7,815 bases of DNA, from positions 2,573 through 10,387 of the forward strand of contig MGTA01000054.1 of assembly GCA_001799225.1 (NCBI GenBank). Direction: 5' to 3'. The notes beneath the pieces are model-generated. The model was not told the origin of the DNA, searched no databases, and saw nothing but the letters and a program-made list of their open reading frames with translations. Each line of letters begins with the position of its first letter. Position 1 is the stretch's first letter. The position numbers and the translations under genes are program-made. Positions 1 through 6,360 of this stretch are shown in pieces. Origin of the DNA: Deltaproteobacteria bacterium RIFOXYD12_FULL_50_9. GTDB lineage: Bacteria; Desulfobacterota; Desulfobulbia; Desulfobulbales; CALZHT01.

Positions 1-479
1 AGGTGTTTATCGGCGGCGAATTCGAAACCCAGTCGGTCCATAATATGGTAAAATTAGTGGATCAGGGCCTTCGCTACGGCATGCCGATCCTGGCGGTTAC
101 CGCAGTGGGCAAAGAGATGGCCAGGGATGCCCGATACTTCAGGCTGGCCTGCCGGATCTGCGCCGAACTGGGCGCCCACTATGTCAAAACCTACTATATC
201 CCGGAAGGCTTTGAGAGCGTGACAGCCAGCTGTCCGGTTCCCATAGTCATGGCCGGCGGCAAAAAACTGCCGGAGAAAGAGGCGCTCACCATGTCCTACC
301 TGGCCATCCAGGAGGGGGCCAGCGGCGTTGATATGGGCAGAAACATCTTCCAGTCCGAGGCGCCGGTTGCCATGATTCAGGCGGTCCGGGGCGTAGTCCA
401 CGACAACCTCACCCCGGAAAAGGCCTACGAGCTCTATCTGGATCTAAAAAATGCGTGCTCACTGCCACCCGGCGTCTAA
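1..479 (+). CDS. lsrF: LsrF-like class I aldolase/thiolase, 5' truncated
   Basis: This is the C-terminal part (158 full codons) of a DhnA/FbaB-type (beta/alpha)8 barrel enzyme; the reading frame is already open at the window edge, so the GTG at position 3 is probably an internal valine. Visible motifs are FIGGEFETQSVHN, AVTAVGKEMARDARYF, VKTYY, CPVPIVMAGGKKLPE and GASGVDMGRNIFQS, which closely match LsrF as I remember it. The lysine of VKTYY (fragment residue 62) sits where the Schiff-base lysine of this family lies. E. coli LsrF is about 290 residues, so roughly 140 residues are missing to the left. In enteric bacteria LsrF is a cytosolic thiolase acting on 3-hydroxy-5-phosphonooxypentane-2,4-dione in autoinducer-2 breakdown. 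No other lsr gene is visible, so the substrate here may differ; a DhnA-type fructose-bisphosphate aldolase is the alternative. It converges on the next gene. Confidence 0.8.
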   Translation, partial: VFIGGEFETQSVHNMVKLVDQGLRYGMPILAVTAVGKEMARDARYFRLACRICAELGAHYVKTYYIPEGFESVTASCPVPIVMAGGKKLPEKEALTMSYLAIQEGASGVDMGRNIFQSEAPVAMIQAVRGVVHDNLTPEKAYELYLDLKNACSLPPGV

Positions 480-488
480 ACCGGCAGG

Positions 489-535
489 AAACAGCAAGAC
501 TGTTTGATTGCATAATTGATTGTGTCAATTATTTT
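489..535. terminator. two small hairpins in the convergent gap, possible weak bidirectional terminator
   Basis: The 49-nt gap between two convergent genes holds two perfect inverted repeats. AAACAG (489-494) and CTGTTT (500-505) enclose a 5-nt loop. ATAATTGA (512-519) and TCAATTAT (525-532) enclose another 5-nt loop, and the second arm is followed by TTT on the plus strand. The second hairpin overlaps the stop codon of the minus-strand gene. Its stem has only one G-C pair and the T tracts are short, so this is weak evidence; the placement is the main argument for termination. Confidence 0.35.
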
Positions 536-1254
536 AGTGGTGGGATCTCGAAGCGTTCACCGTGGGCCGCATAGGCCTGTTCGGCAAGTCGTTTCATCCT
601 CCGACGGATCTGCGAAAGCGGCGGGAGTGGAGGAATAATCGGCAGGTTATGGACAATCGGAGTCGGCGGCTCCACCCGCAGCTTACCTTCCAGATTTTCT
701 GCCGCACCCACTTCAACCGGTGCTTCGAGACCGGTTCCCAGAGAAACACTGCCATTAAGAGAGCGCAGGAATCCCATGATATTTCCTATATCGTTTTTCC
801 GGTAAAAAACCTCTATCTCCTCCCTGATCAGCTTCTCACTCTCCAACAGATCGCCGAACAACTCACGGTACTCCTGGACCCGGTCGACAAGCTGCTCGTA
901 ACTGTCGAATACCAGATTCTGAAACCGTCCGGCCCTGGTCAGGCCCCGCATCGGGAACTTATGAAATGCTCGGGCTCTCAAGGTAAGCGACTCCGGGATA
1001 TAGGGATCATAAAAAATCTCTTCGTCAACACCGGTAAGTTGCAAAAAATCGCTAACGAGAGCCGGATCTTTGAGCAGGATATACATACGGACAAAATCCA
1101 GGCAGACCATCTGGACGATCGAACGGTTGTAATAATGCACCTTCGAGTCGAGATCCTGTTTGTCTTCCTCGATCAACTTACGGAAACCGAAGTACTGATC
1201 CGCCAGCTCTTTTTTAATCTCATAGGCGAGAACCTTCGAGATATCAACCTCCAT
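529..1254 (-). CDS. hypothetical protein, 241 aa, mostly helical with a proline-rich C-terminal segment
   Basis: I do not recognise this protein. The minus strand was chosen over an overlapping plus-strand ORF because the ATG at 1254 is preceded by AAGGA with 7-nt spacing and because the composition is that of a soluble helical protein. Residues 1-65 look helical (EIKKELADQYFGFRKLIEED, then VCLDFVRMYILLKD). Residues 85-120 contain YIPESLTLRARAFHKF and an arginine-rich loop. Residues 116-170 form a charged, possibly coiled-coil stretch. Residues 196-213 are proline-rich (PPTPIVHNLPIIPPLPP), and residues 214-241 form a basic helix (QIRRRMKRLAEQAY) ending in FEIPPLK. There is no signal peptide, membrane segment, Cys/His cluster or nucleotide-binding motif, so a cytoplasmic location is likely. 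It converges with the aldolase gene and diverges from dnaG, so it is probably transcribed alone. A structural or adaptor role is only a guess from the helical and proline-rich character. Confidence 0.8.
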   Translation of the reverse strand: MEVDISKVLAYEIKKELADQYFGFRKLIEEDKQDLDSKVHYYNRSIVQMVCLDFVRMYILLKDPALVSDFLQLTGVDEEIFYDPYIPESLTLRARAFHKFPMRGLTRAGRFQNLVFDSYEQLVDRVQEYRELFGDLLESEKLIREEIEVFYRKNDIGNIMGFLRSLNGSVSLGTGLEAPVEVGAAENLEGKLRVEPPTPIVHNLPIIPPLPPLSQIRRRMKRLAEQAYAAHGERFEIPPLK

Positions 1255-1261
1255 GGCCCTG

Positions 1262-1266
1262 TCCTT
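1262..1266 (-). promoter_or_regulatory. ribosome binding site AAGGA of the hypothetical gene
   Basis: On the minus strand AAGGA lies 7 nt before the ATG at 1254. It fixes the start codon and is the best local evidence that the minus-strand frame, not the long overlapping plus-strand frame, is translated. Confidence 0.7.
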
Positions 1267-1291
1267 GCCAAGCGCTCTAACCTGGCCTTGC

Positions 1292-1319
1292 GATTGCCCT
1301 TTTTAACCTGGCAATCATA
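1292..1319 (-). promoter_or_regulatory. inverted repeat overlapping a possible -10 box upstream of the hypothetical gene
   Basis: GATTGCC (1292-1298) and GGCAATC (1310-1316) form a perfect 7-bp inverted repeat with an 11-nt centre. On the minus strand a TATGAT hexamer (1314-1319, one mismatch to TATAAT) overlaps one arm, but I see no good -35 hexamer at 16-18 bp. It could be an operator at the start of transcription, a 5'-leader hairpin, or chance. The same stretch has a 9-bp direct repeat TAACCTGGC (1278-1286 and 1304-1312). Confidence 0.25.
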
Positions 1320-1423
1320 GTAATAAATGAACTTCACCTGCGGCAAACTGCGGGTAATTAACCCATAAGAGACTGTTTTAAAGCAATCAAATGAGAATAA
1401 TTACTGTTTTCTTGCTTTTTTGC

Positions 1424-1483
1424 TTGACACCAGGCCCGGTTCAGGACAAATTGCATGCAAGCATAAGCTGGTAGAACTATACT
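1424..1483 (+). promoter_or_regulatory. candidate promoter elements for dnaG-rpoD
   Basis: A perfect -35 hexamer TTGACA lies at 1424-1429, but the position 17 bp downstream (1447-1452, CAAATT) is a poor -10 box. A good -10-like hexamer TATACT lies at 1478-1483 but has no -35 at the right distance; it would give a leader of about 50 nt before the dnaG ATG. A perfect palindrome TTGCATGCAA (1451-1460) lies between them. A promoter for dnaG must be in or near this divergent gap, but which element is used cannot be settled from the sequence. Confidence 0.4.
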
Positions 1484-1539
1484 GCTTTACCTGGCGCAAT
1501 GCACCTCTCATTTCCCAGCTCGCACGGAAACTTTTTTGT

Positions 1540-3315
1540 ATGGCTGCTCACTCTTTTCAGGAAGATACGACCTCCCTAATTAAGGAGTCGGCCGATATTG
1601 TCCAACTAATTGGCGAGCATGTCATTCTCCGTAAAAACGGCTCGAATTTCAAAGGGCTATGCCCGTTTCATCCCGAAAAAACGCCATCATTCATGGTAAA
1701 CCCCCAAAGGCAATCATACCACTGTTTCGGCTGCAATGAGGGCGGCGATGTTTTCTCCTTTCTCATGAAATACCACGGGATGAGTTTTCCGGAAGCCCTC
1801 AAAGAACTGGCCCGCCGTTACCAGATCCCTTTACCCGAGAGCAACCTCTCCCAGCAGGACAGAGAACGACTGCAAAAAATCGACCACCTCCATACAGCTA
1901 ACGCTTTGGCCGCCGAGATCTATCATGAGCTTCTCCTCACCGACCCCCGAGCCCAAGCTGCCCGAGACTATCTGGCAAAACGCAAAACCCCGGCTGAAAT
2001 CATTGCAAAATTCAGCTTGGGCTTTGCTCCGGAGAGCTGGGACTTTCTGCTGCGCGCCATGGCCGGTAAATTCTCGCCTGAAATTATCGCCGAGGCAGGT
2101 CTGGTCGTCCAGAAAGAGAAAGGAGGCTACTACGACCGTTTCCGCAACCGCATTCTCTTTCCAATCAGAAGTGTTAACGGTAAGGTAATCGGCTTCGGCG
2201 GCCGCATCCTTGATGACGGCCAGCCCAAATATCTCAACTCACCGGAGACCCTGATCTTTGACAAAAGCCGCACCCTGTTTGGATTATACGAAAACCGTGA
2301 GGCAATCCGCAAAGAAAAACGCTGCATCATTGTCGAGGGCAATTTCGATCTCCTCTCCCTCACCGCCCACGGTATTGCCAATGTTGTGGCACCGCTCGGC
2401 ACGGCGCTCACCAATGCCCATCTGCGCACCATCAAGGGCTATGCTGAAGAGGTAGTTCTCCTGTTCGATGGAGATCAGGCAGGAATTAAAGCAGCCATCC
2501 GGGCTGTACCCCTGTTTCTGGCTGAACAAATTGCGGCGCGCATCGCCATTCTGCCGGCGGACCATGACCCCGACTCCCTTATCCGCGAACAGGGAGGAGA
2601 AAAGCTGCTGGAGTATATTACAGCGGCCCGCCCGCTGCCCGAGTACCTGGTCCAGGAACTCGTCGAGCGCTACGGCCTCTCGCTTGAAGGCAAGACCAGG
2701 ATCGTTGCTGAACTGCAACCAATTCTAGCGGCCATCAAAAATCAAAAGTCCCAGCACTCTTTATTTATTTCGCACTTCAGCCAGAAATTAGGGATTCCAC
2801 CAGCTTCTTTTTTACCGGACGATCACCGCCCAGGCAGCCAACGCCAAGCAAGAGAGAGCCAACCGACCGCTGCCCCGCAGGAGATTAAAATCCCTAGAAA
2901 GCAGAAGCAACTCCTCGAATTTCTGCTCGGCTATCCGGAATATATTGCCGATTTCCTGTCCGTCGGTCTTGAGGAAATTATTCTCGATCCTGTCGGGATT
3001 GAAATCCTTGACCACATGAAGAAACTGGCCGGCGAAAAAGGGCCGATCAAACCAGAACAAATCCTGGAGTTCATGCCGGCCGGACCGCTGAGATCTTATA
3101 TTACCGGACTACTGGTCGATCCGCCGTCTATCGAGGCGGAAACCGTCCAACCCCAGGTAAACGAATGGTTGGCCTGGTTGCGCAAAGAGAGCCTCAAAAG
3201 AAAAAAAGAAAAACTGAATGTCCAGATCAATGAGGCCCAACAGGCCCAAAACGAAATCCTGTGCAAACAGCTCACGGAGCAGATAAAAAATATTGATCAT
3301 GCCATGGCGTCATAA
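1540..3315 (+). CDS. dnaG: DNA primase DnaG
   Basis: Primase makes the short RNA primers for leading- and lagging-strand DNA synthesis, working with replicative helicase DnaB. The 591-residue product shows the full family order. The N-terminal CHC2 zinc-binding domain has Cys41, His44, Cys62 and Cys65 (CPFH, CFGC). The polymerase core contains YDRFRNRILFPI and FGGRILDDGQPKYLNSPE. The toprim metal-binding residues are Glu266 (VEGNFD), Asp310 and Asp312 (LFDGDQAG), followed by DPDSLI around 343-348. A linker at about 425-450 leads to the helicase-binding C-terminal domain, which ends in a charged helix. The ATG at 1540 was chosen because it puts zinc and metal ligands within one residue of their E. 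coli positions; an upstream TTG in frame at 1420 would add 40 unrelated residues and overlap promoter-like DNA. The ribosome site is weak (GGA, 11 nt away). It is co-oriented with rpoD 46 nt downstream; rpsU is not adjacent. Confidence 0.97.
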   Translation: MAAHSFQEDTTSLIKESADIVQLIGEHVILRKNGSNFKGLCPFHPEKTPSFMVNPQRQSYHCFGCNEGGDVFSFLMKYHGMSFPEALKELARRYQIPLPESNLSQQDRERLQKIDHLHTANALAAEIYHELLLTDPRAQAARDYLAKRKTPAEIIAKFSLGFAPESWDFLLRAMAGKFSPEIIAEAGLVVQKEKGGYYDRFRNRILFPIRSVNGKVIGFGGRILDDGQPKYLNSPETLIFDKSRTLFGLYENREAIRKEKRCIIVEGNFDLLSLTAHGIANVVAPLGTALTNAHLRTIKGYAEEVVLLFDGDQAGIKAAIRAVPLFLAEQIAARIAILPADHDPDSLIREQGGEKLLEYITAARPLPEYLVQELVERYGLSLEGKTRIVAELQPILAAIKNQKSQHSLFISHFSQKLGIPPASFLPDDHRPGSQRQARESQPTAAPQEIKIPRKQKQLLEFLLGYPEYIADFLSVGLEEIILDPVGIEILDHMKKLAGEKGPIKPEQILEFMPAGPLRSYITGLLVDPPSIEAETVQPQVNEWLAWLRKESLKRKKEKLNVQINEAQQAQNEILCKQLTEQIKNIDHAMAS

Positions 3316-3348
3316 GCCACGGCCCGATTCCAACATCGTATCTTGGAA

Positions 3349-3354
3349 AAGGAG
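3349..3354 (+). promoter_or_regulatory. ribosome binding site AAGGAG that sets the rpoD start
   Basis: AAGGAG lies 7 nt before the GTG at 3362. It favours this GTG over the in-frame TTG at 3293 and ATG at 3299, which lie inside the end of dnaG and would add an unrelated 21-23 residue extension. Confidence 0.8.
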
Positions 3355-3361
3355 TTTTAAG

Positions 3362-5008
3362 GTGTCAACTAAAGAGAAAACCACACCCGGCAAAAAACAG
3401 GGTAAAAGGCTGATCATTAAGGGGAGTCCCAAGCCTCTATTGATGACGCCACCAGAGGAAGATCAGGATGCCCAGGAAGAACTTGAGGACGAACAACCGG
3501 AAGATCTGACCACCCTTTTTGAGATCGAAGATGAAAGTACTCCGGCAATCGATGATGATGCCGAAGCTGATGGCCCCCCTCCGGGACTGCCCGATGAAAC
3601 TCCCGATGGTGATGACGAACAGAGTGACAAATGGCTGCAGGCCGCCATGGATCCGGTCAAGATCTATCTGCGCGAAATGGGAGCGGTTTCCCTGCTCTCT
3701 TCGGCAAAGGAGGTCGAGATCACCAAAAAGATCGAAGAGGGCGAAACCCAGGTCCAAGACGCCGTACTCTCCGTACCTGTCGCGATCAACACGCTTAAAG
3801 ACCTTGTCAGAAAACTGCGCGATGACCGTCTGGCTATCCACGATGTTCTCCGGGGTCTTGACGCTGCTGACTCAGCCATTCTGCAAGAGGCCAAGGAGCG
3901 CTTTATCTGGCAGGTCAGCGAGGCTGAACGGTTGGAAAATGAACGGGCCATTTTACGCATGGAGCTCCTGAACCCAGCTATTGATCAGGCCGCAGCAATC
4001 ATGACTATAGTGCGAATCGAACGCAACTCAAGCACCATTGTCCGACTTTTTAAGGAAAACCGGATCTACACCCGGCATATCAACCGAATCACCAGGGACA
4101 TCAATAAACTCGCCACTCTCCTTCAAGATGTCCAGGCCAGAACCAAACAGGCCGAGAGGAAAGAGGATCAGCAGAACCATCTGCTCCAACAAATCCGCAA
4201 CTTTGAAGAGATTCATGGTATTGATGCGGATGTCCTTGAACATATCTTCGCCCAGATCAGACTGGGAGAAAACATGAGCCGCAAGGCCAAAAACGAACTG
4301 ATCCGCGCCAATCTCCGTCTGGTGGTCAGCGTTGCCAAAAAATATGCAAATCGGGGTCTCCAACTACTTGACCTTATACAGGAAGGCAATATCGGCCTGA
4401 TGAAGGCGGTAGAAAAATTTGAATACCGGCGAGGCTACAAGTTCAGCACCTACGCCACCTGGTGGATCAGGCAGTCGATCACCCGAGCCATTGCCGATCA
4501 GGGTCGGACCATCCGCATTCCTGTCCATATGATCGACACTATCAATCGCCTGCTCAAGGAGGCCAAGGACTTTATTCACCTGTACGGCCGCGAGCCTACC
4601 CCTGAAGAGATGTCTGAACGTCTCGATCTCGATGTTGATAAGGTGAAGAACATCTTAAAAATCTCCCGCGAGCCCATCTCTCTTGATACTCCGATTGGTG
4701 ACGGCGAGGACAGCAACCTCTCTGACTTCATCGAGGACGACAAAACACTCTCTCCGGTTGAGGCAAGCATGCTGGAGAACATGCGGCAAAGTATGTCAAA
4801 AGCCTTGTCTGCCCTTTCTCCACGCGAAGAGAAGGTTGTCCGCATGCGCTTCGGCCTGGGTGAAGAGAGTGACCTGACGCTGGAGGAGGTCGGCAAGGCC
4901 TTCTCCGTCACCCGGGAACGGATCCGCCAGATTGAGGCTAAAGCCATCCTGAAGCTCAAACATCCAAGCCGGAAAAAACATCTCTCCGGTTTCTTCGAAG
5001 AAGATTAA
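3362..5008 (+). CDS. rpoD: primary RNA polymerase sigma factor RpoD (sigma-70)
   Basis: This is the housekeeping sigma subunit, which directs RNA polymerase to -35/-10 promoters. The 548-residue product shows region 1.2 at about 97-130 (DPVKIYLREMG), then a non-conserved helical segment at about 131-307. Region 2 follows at about 308-390 (NELIRANLRLVVSVAKKYANRG, LDLIQEGNIGLMKAVEKF, YATWWIRQSITRAIADQ, the last being the -10 recognition and melting part). Region 3 is at about 391-465 and region 4 at about 483-548, with helix-turn-helix LTLEEVGKAFSVTRERIRQIE for the -35 box. The start is GTG with a good AAGGAG. E. coli RpoD is 613 residues; this one is shorter. Residues 1-96 do not resemble the usual region 1.1: residues 1-25 are lysine-rich and residues 31-90 hold 27 Asp/Glu with a single Lys. 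It is the second gene of a dnaG-rpoD unit ended by an intrinsic terminator. Confidence 0.97.
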   Translation: MSTKEKTTPGKKQGKRLIIKGSPKPLLMTPPEEDQDAQEELEDEQPEDLTTLFEIEDESTPAIDDDAEADGPPPGLPDETPDGDDEQSDKWLQAAMDPVKIYLREMGAVSLLSSAKEVEITKKIEEGETQVQDAVLSVPVAINTLKDLVRKLRDDRLAIHDVLRGLDAADSAILQEAKERFIWQVSEAERLENERAILRMELLNPAIDQAAAIMTIVRIERNSSTIVRLFKENRIYTRHINRITRDINKLATLLQDVQARTKQAERKEDQQNHLLQQIRNFEEIHGIDADVLEHIFAQIRLGENMSRKAKNELIRANLRLVVSVAKKYANRGLQLLDLIQEGNIGLMKAVEKFEYRRGYKFSTYATWWIRQSITRAIADQGRTIRIPVHMIDTINRLLKEAKDFIHLYGREPTPEEMSERLDLDVDKVKNILKISREPISLDTPIGDGEDSNLSDFIEDDKTLSPVEASMLENMRQSMSKALSALSPREEKVVRMRFGLGEESDLTLEEVGKAFSVTRERIRQIEAKAILKLKHPSRKKHLSGFFEED

Positions 5009-5020
5009 CCTGCGCCCTGC

Positions 5021-5077
5021 CAGGCCGTTTTTCACCTTGCTCCTACGAAAAACGGCCTGCCTTTCTCCTCCTTTTAC
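5021..5077 (+). terminator. strong intrinsic terminator after rpoD
   Basis: A perfect 13-bp stem (CAGGCCGTTTTTC at 5021-5033, GAAAAACGGCCTG at 5047-5059) with a 13-nt loop is followed by a pyrimidine/T-rich tract (5060-5076). It begins 12 nt after the rpoD stop. There is no matching T tract on the minus strand, so it acts in the plus direction. It separates the dnaG-rpoD unit from dprA-topA. Confidence 0.88.
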
Positions 5078-5106
5078 AGCTCTTCCGGCAACCAACCGGT
5101 GGCTCC

Positions 5107-5128
5107 TCCGAACAAACTTCCGAACAAA
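5107..5128 (+). repeat. tandem direct repeat TCCGAACAAA upstream of the dprA promoter
   Basis: TCCGAACAAA occurs exactly at 5107-5116 and again at 5119-5128, with a 12-bp period. The second copy ends 6 bp before the -35 hexamer of the dprA promoter, at about -41 relative to the predicted start. The position suits an activator site or an upstream element, but function is inferred from placement alone. Confidence 0.5.
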
Positions 5129-5134
5129 TATTGA

Positions 5135-5162
5135 TTGACACCCGGTTTTGTTGCTTTATAGT
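5135..5162 (+). promoter_or_regulatory. sigma-70 promoter of the dprA-topA unit
   Basis: A perfect -35 hexamer TTGACA (5135-5140) is followed after 16 bp by TATAGT (5157-5162), a five-of-six match to the -10 consensus. Transcription would start near 5169, giving a leader of about 44 nt before the dprA ATG. It lies directly after the rpoD terminator, where a new promoter is needed. Confidence 0.75.
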
Positions 5163-5212
5163 CAAGCCCAATTTTAGGCGAATTCAAATCCGATACAGGT
5201 ATTTTTTGGCAA

Positions 5213-6328
5213 ATGGAGAATCTACAGGACTGGCTCACACTTTATCTCACGCACGGCATCGGTTCCGTCTGGTGCCGACGACTGGTGGATCATTTTCATG
5301 CTCCGGCGGCCGTCCTGGCAGCCGGCCTTGACCAACTCCTGAAGGTTCCCGGTCTGACGCGGGCCGCTGCAAATGCTCTGGTGACAACCCCGGCCCGAGA
5401 AGCGGCGGCAAAAGAGATAGCCATCGCCCAAAAGAGAGGCGTTACAATCATTGCCTGGGATGATCCGCTCTATCCACCGCTGCTGAAGCATATCTACAAC
5501 CCGCCGGTTCTCCTCTATGTAAAAGGGAATCTGCAATCTCTAGCCGCCGAGAATCTGGCGATTGTCGGGGCCCGGGCTGCGACAACCTATGGCAAAAACA
5601 GTGCCCAGACCTTTGCCGGGCAAATGGCGAAATTCGGGGTCGGCATCGTCAGCGGTATGGCCCTGGGAGTTGATACCGCCGCCCATAACGGCGCGCTGGC
5701 TGCCGGCGGGACCACCATAGCGGTCCTGGGCTGCGGCCTTGACATTATCTATCCGCCGCAGAACAAAAAACTGTTTGCCGCGATCCCGGCAATGGGCGCC
5801 CTGGTGACTGAATACCCATTCGCCACCCAACCCGACCCGTTCCGTTTTCCGGCCCGCAACCGGATCATCAGCGGGCTCTCTCTAGGGGTTCTGGTGGTTG
5901 AGGCTGCCAAAAATTCAGGCTCGTTGATTACAGCCCGGCTTGCCCTGGAACAGGGTCGTGAGGTATTTGCCGTGCCTGGCCGAGTTGATTCTAATAAAAG
6001 CGAGGGGACGCACCAATTGCTCAAAGAGGGCGCCAAGCTTGTCCATACGGTTTCGGACATTCTTGAAGAGCTCCGGTTGACGTCCAGCGGGACGGTAACG
6101 GCTGCATCAGTTGACTCCGCATGCCGAAAACAAGTGACAACACCGCCGGCATGCACCGCCGAAGAGGCAGCGCTGCTCGATTATCTGGAGGTTTACCCTA
6201 AAACTATTGACGAGATCATCCGCGAGACAAAACTGCCGGCCGCCAAGGTCAGCGAACTCCTGCTGCTGCTCGAATTGAAGGGTGCTGTTCAGGCCCTGCC
6301 CGGCCAGTTGTTTAAAAAAATGTGTTGA
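5213..6328 (+). CDS. dprA: DNA processing protein DprA (Smf)
   Basis: DprA binds incoming or exposed single-stranded DNA in the cytoplasm and loads RecA on it; it is essential for natural transformation in competent species but present far more widely. The 371-residue product has an N-terminal helix-hairpin-helix-like region at about 1-60 (THGIGSVW, KVPGLTRAAANAL). A Rossmann-like core at about 80-290 shows LAIVGARAATTYG, GIVSGMALGVDTAAHNGAL, VLGCGLDIIYPPQNKKL, FPARNRIISGLSLGVLVVEA and SGSLITARLALEQGREVFAVPG. A C-terminal winged-helix domain lies at about 315-371, after a variable linker. Family members often have VGSR where this has VGAR, a mild change. The ATG at 5213 starts the conserved region; its ribosome site is poor (AGG 13 nt upstream). 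It is led by its own promoter and followed by topA, a common pairing in bacteria. No other competence gene is visible, so competence cannot be inferred. Confidence 0.96.
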   Translation: MENLQDWLTLYLTHGIGSVWCRRLVDHFHAPAAVLAAGLDQLLKVPGLTRAAANALVTTPAREAAAKEIAIAQKRGVTIIAWDDPLYPPLLKHIYNPPVLLYVKGNLQSLAAENLAIVGARAATTYGKNSAQTFAGQMAKFGVGIVSGMALGVDTAAHNGALAAGGTTIAVLGCGLDIIYPPQNKKLFAAIPAMGALVTEYPFATQPDPFRFPARNRIISGLSLGVLVVEAAKNSGSLITARLALEQGREVFAVPGRVDSNKSEGTHQLLKEGAKLVHTVSDILEELRLTSSGTVTAASVDSACRKQVTTPPACTAEEAALLDYLEVYPKTIDEIIRETKLPAAKVSELLLLLELKGAVQALPGQLFKKMC

Positions 6329-6360
6329 ATTTCTCTAACGATTAGCCTAGGAGAAAAGAG

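Noticed and set aside
562..1320. Long plus-strand ORF (252 codons) opposite the hypothetical gene
   Set aside because: It is antisense to a frame with a good ribosome site and soluble-protein composition. Its own translation is rich in Arg, His and Gln, with no motif and no ribosome site.
1327..1368. 13-codon mini-ORF (MNFTCGKLRVINP) in the divergent gap
   Set aside because: There is no Shine-Dalgarno, and the length is expected by chance.
1420..1539. N-terminal extension of dnaG from an in-frame TTG
   Set aside because: The extra 40 residues do not resemble primase, the region holds TTGACA and TATACT elements, and the ATG at 1540 aligns the zinc ligands with E. coli within one residue.
3293..3361. 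Upstream in-frame start of rpoD overlapping the end of dnaG
   Set aside because: There is no ribosome site there, while GTG 3362 has AAGGAG at 7 nt.
3437..4959. Several antisense ORFs across rpoD
   Set aside because: They mirror the strongly conserved sigma factor frame, with serine/arginine-rich or low-complexity translations and no ribosome sites.
5009..5212. Possible tRNA or small RNA after rpoD
   Set aside because: No cloverleaf or CCA-type 3' end is visible; the region is explained by the terminator, the tandem repeat and the dprA promoter.
5131..5331. Short plus-strand ORF overlapping the start of dprA
   Set aside because: It begins inside the promoter and runs out of frame through dprA coding sequence; its translation resembles no family.
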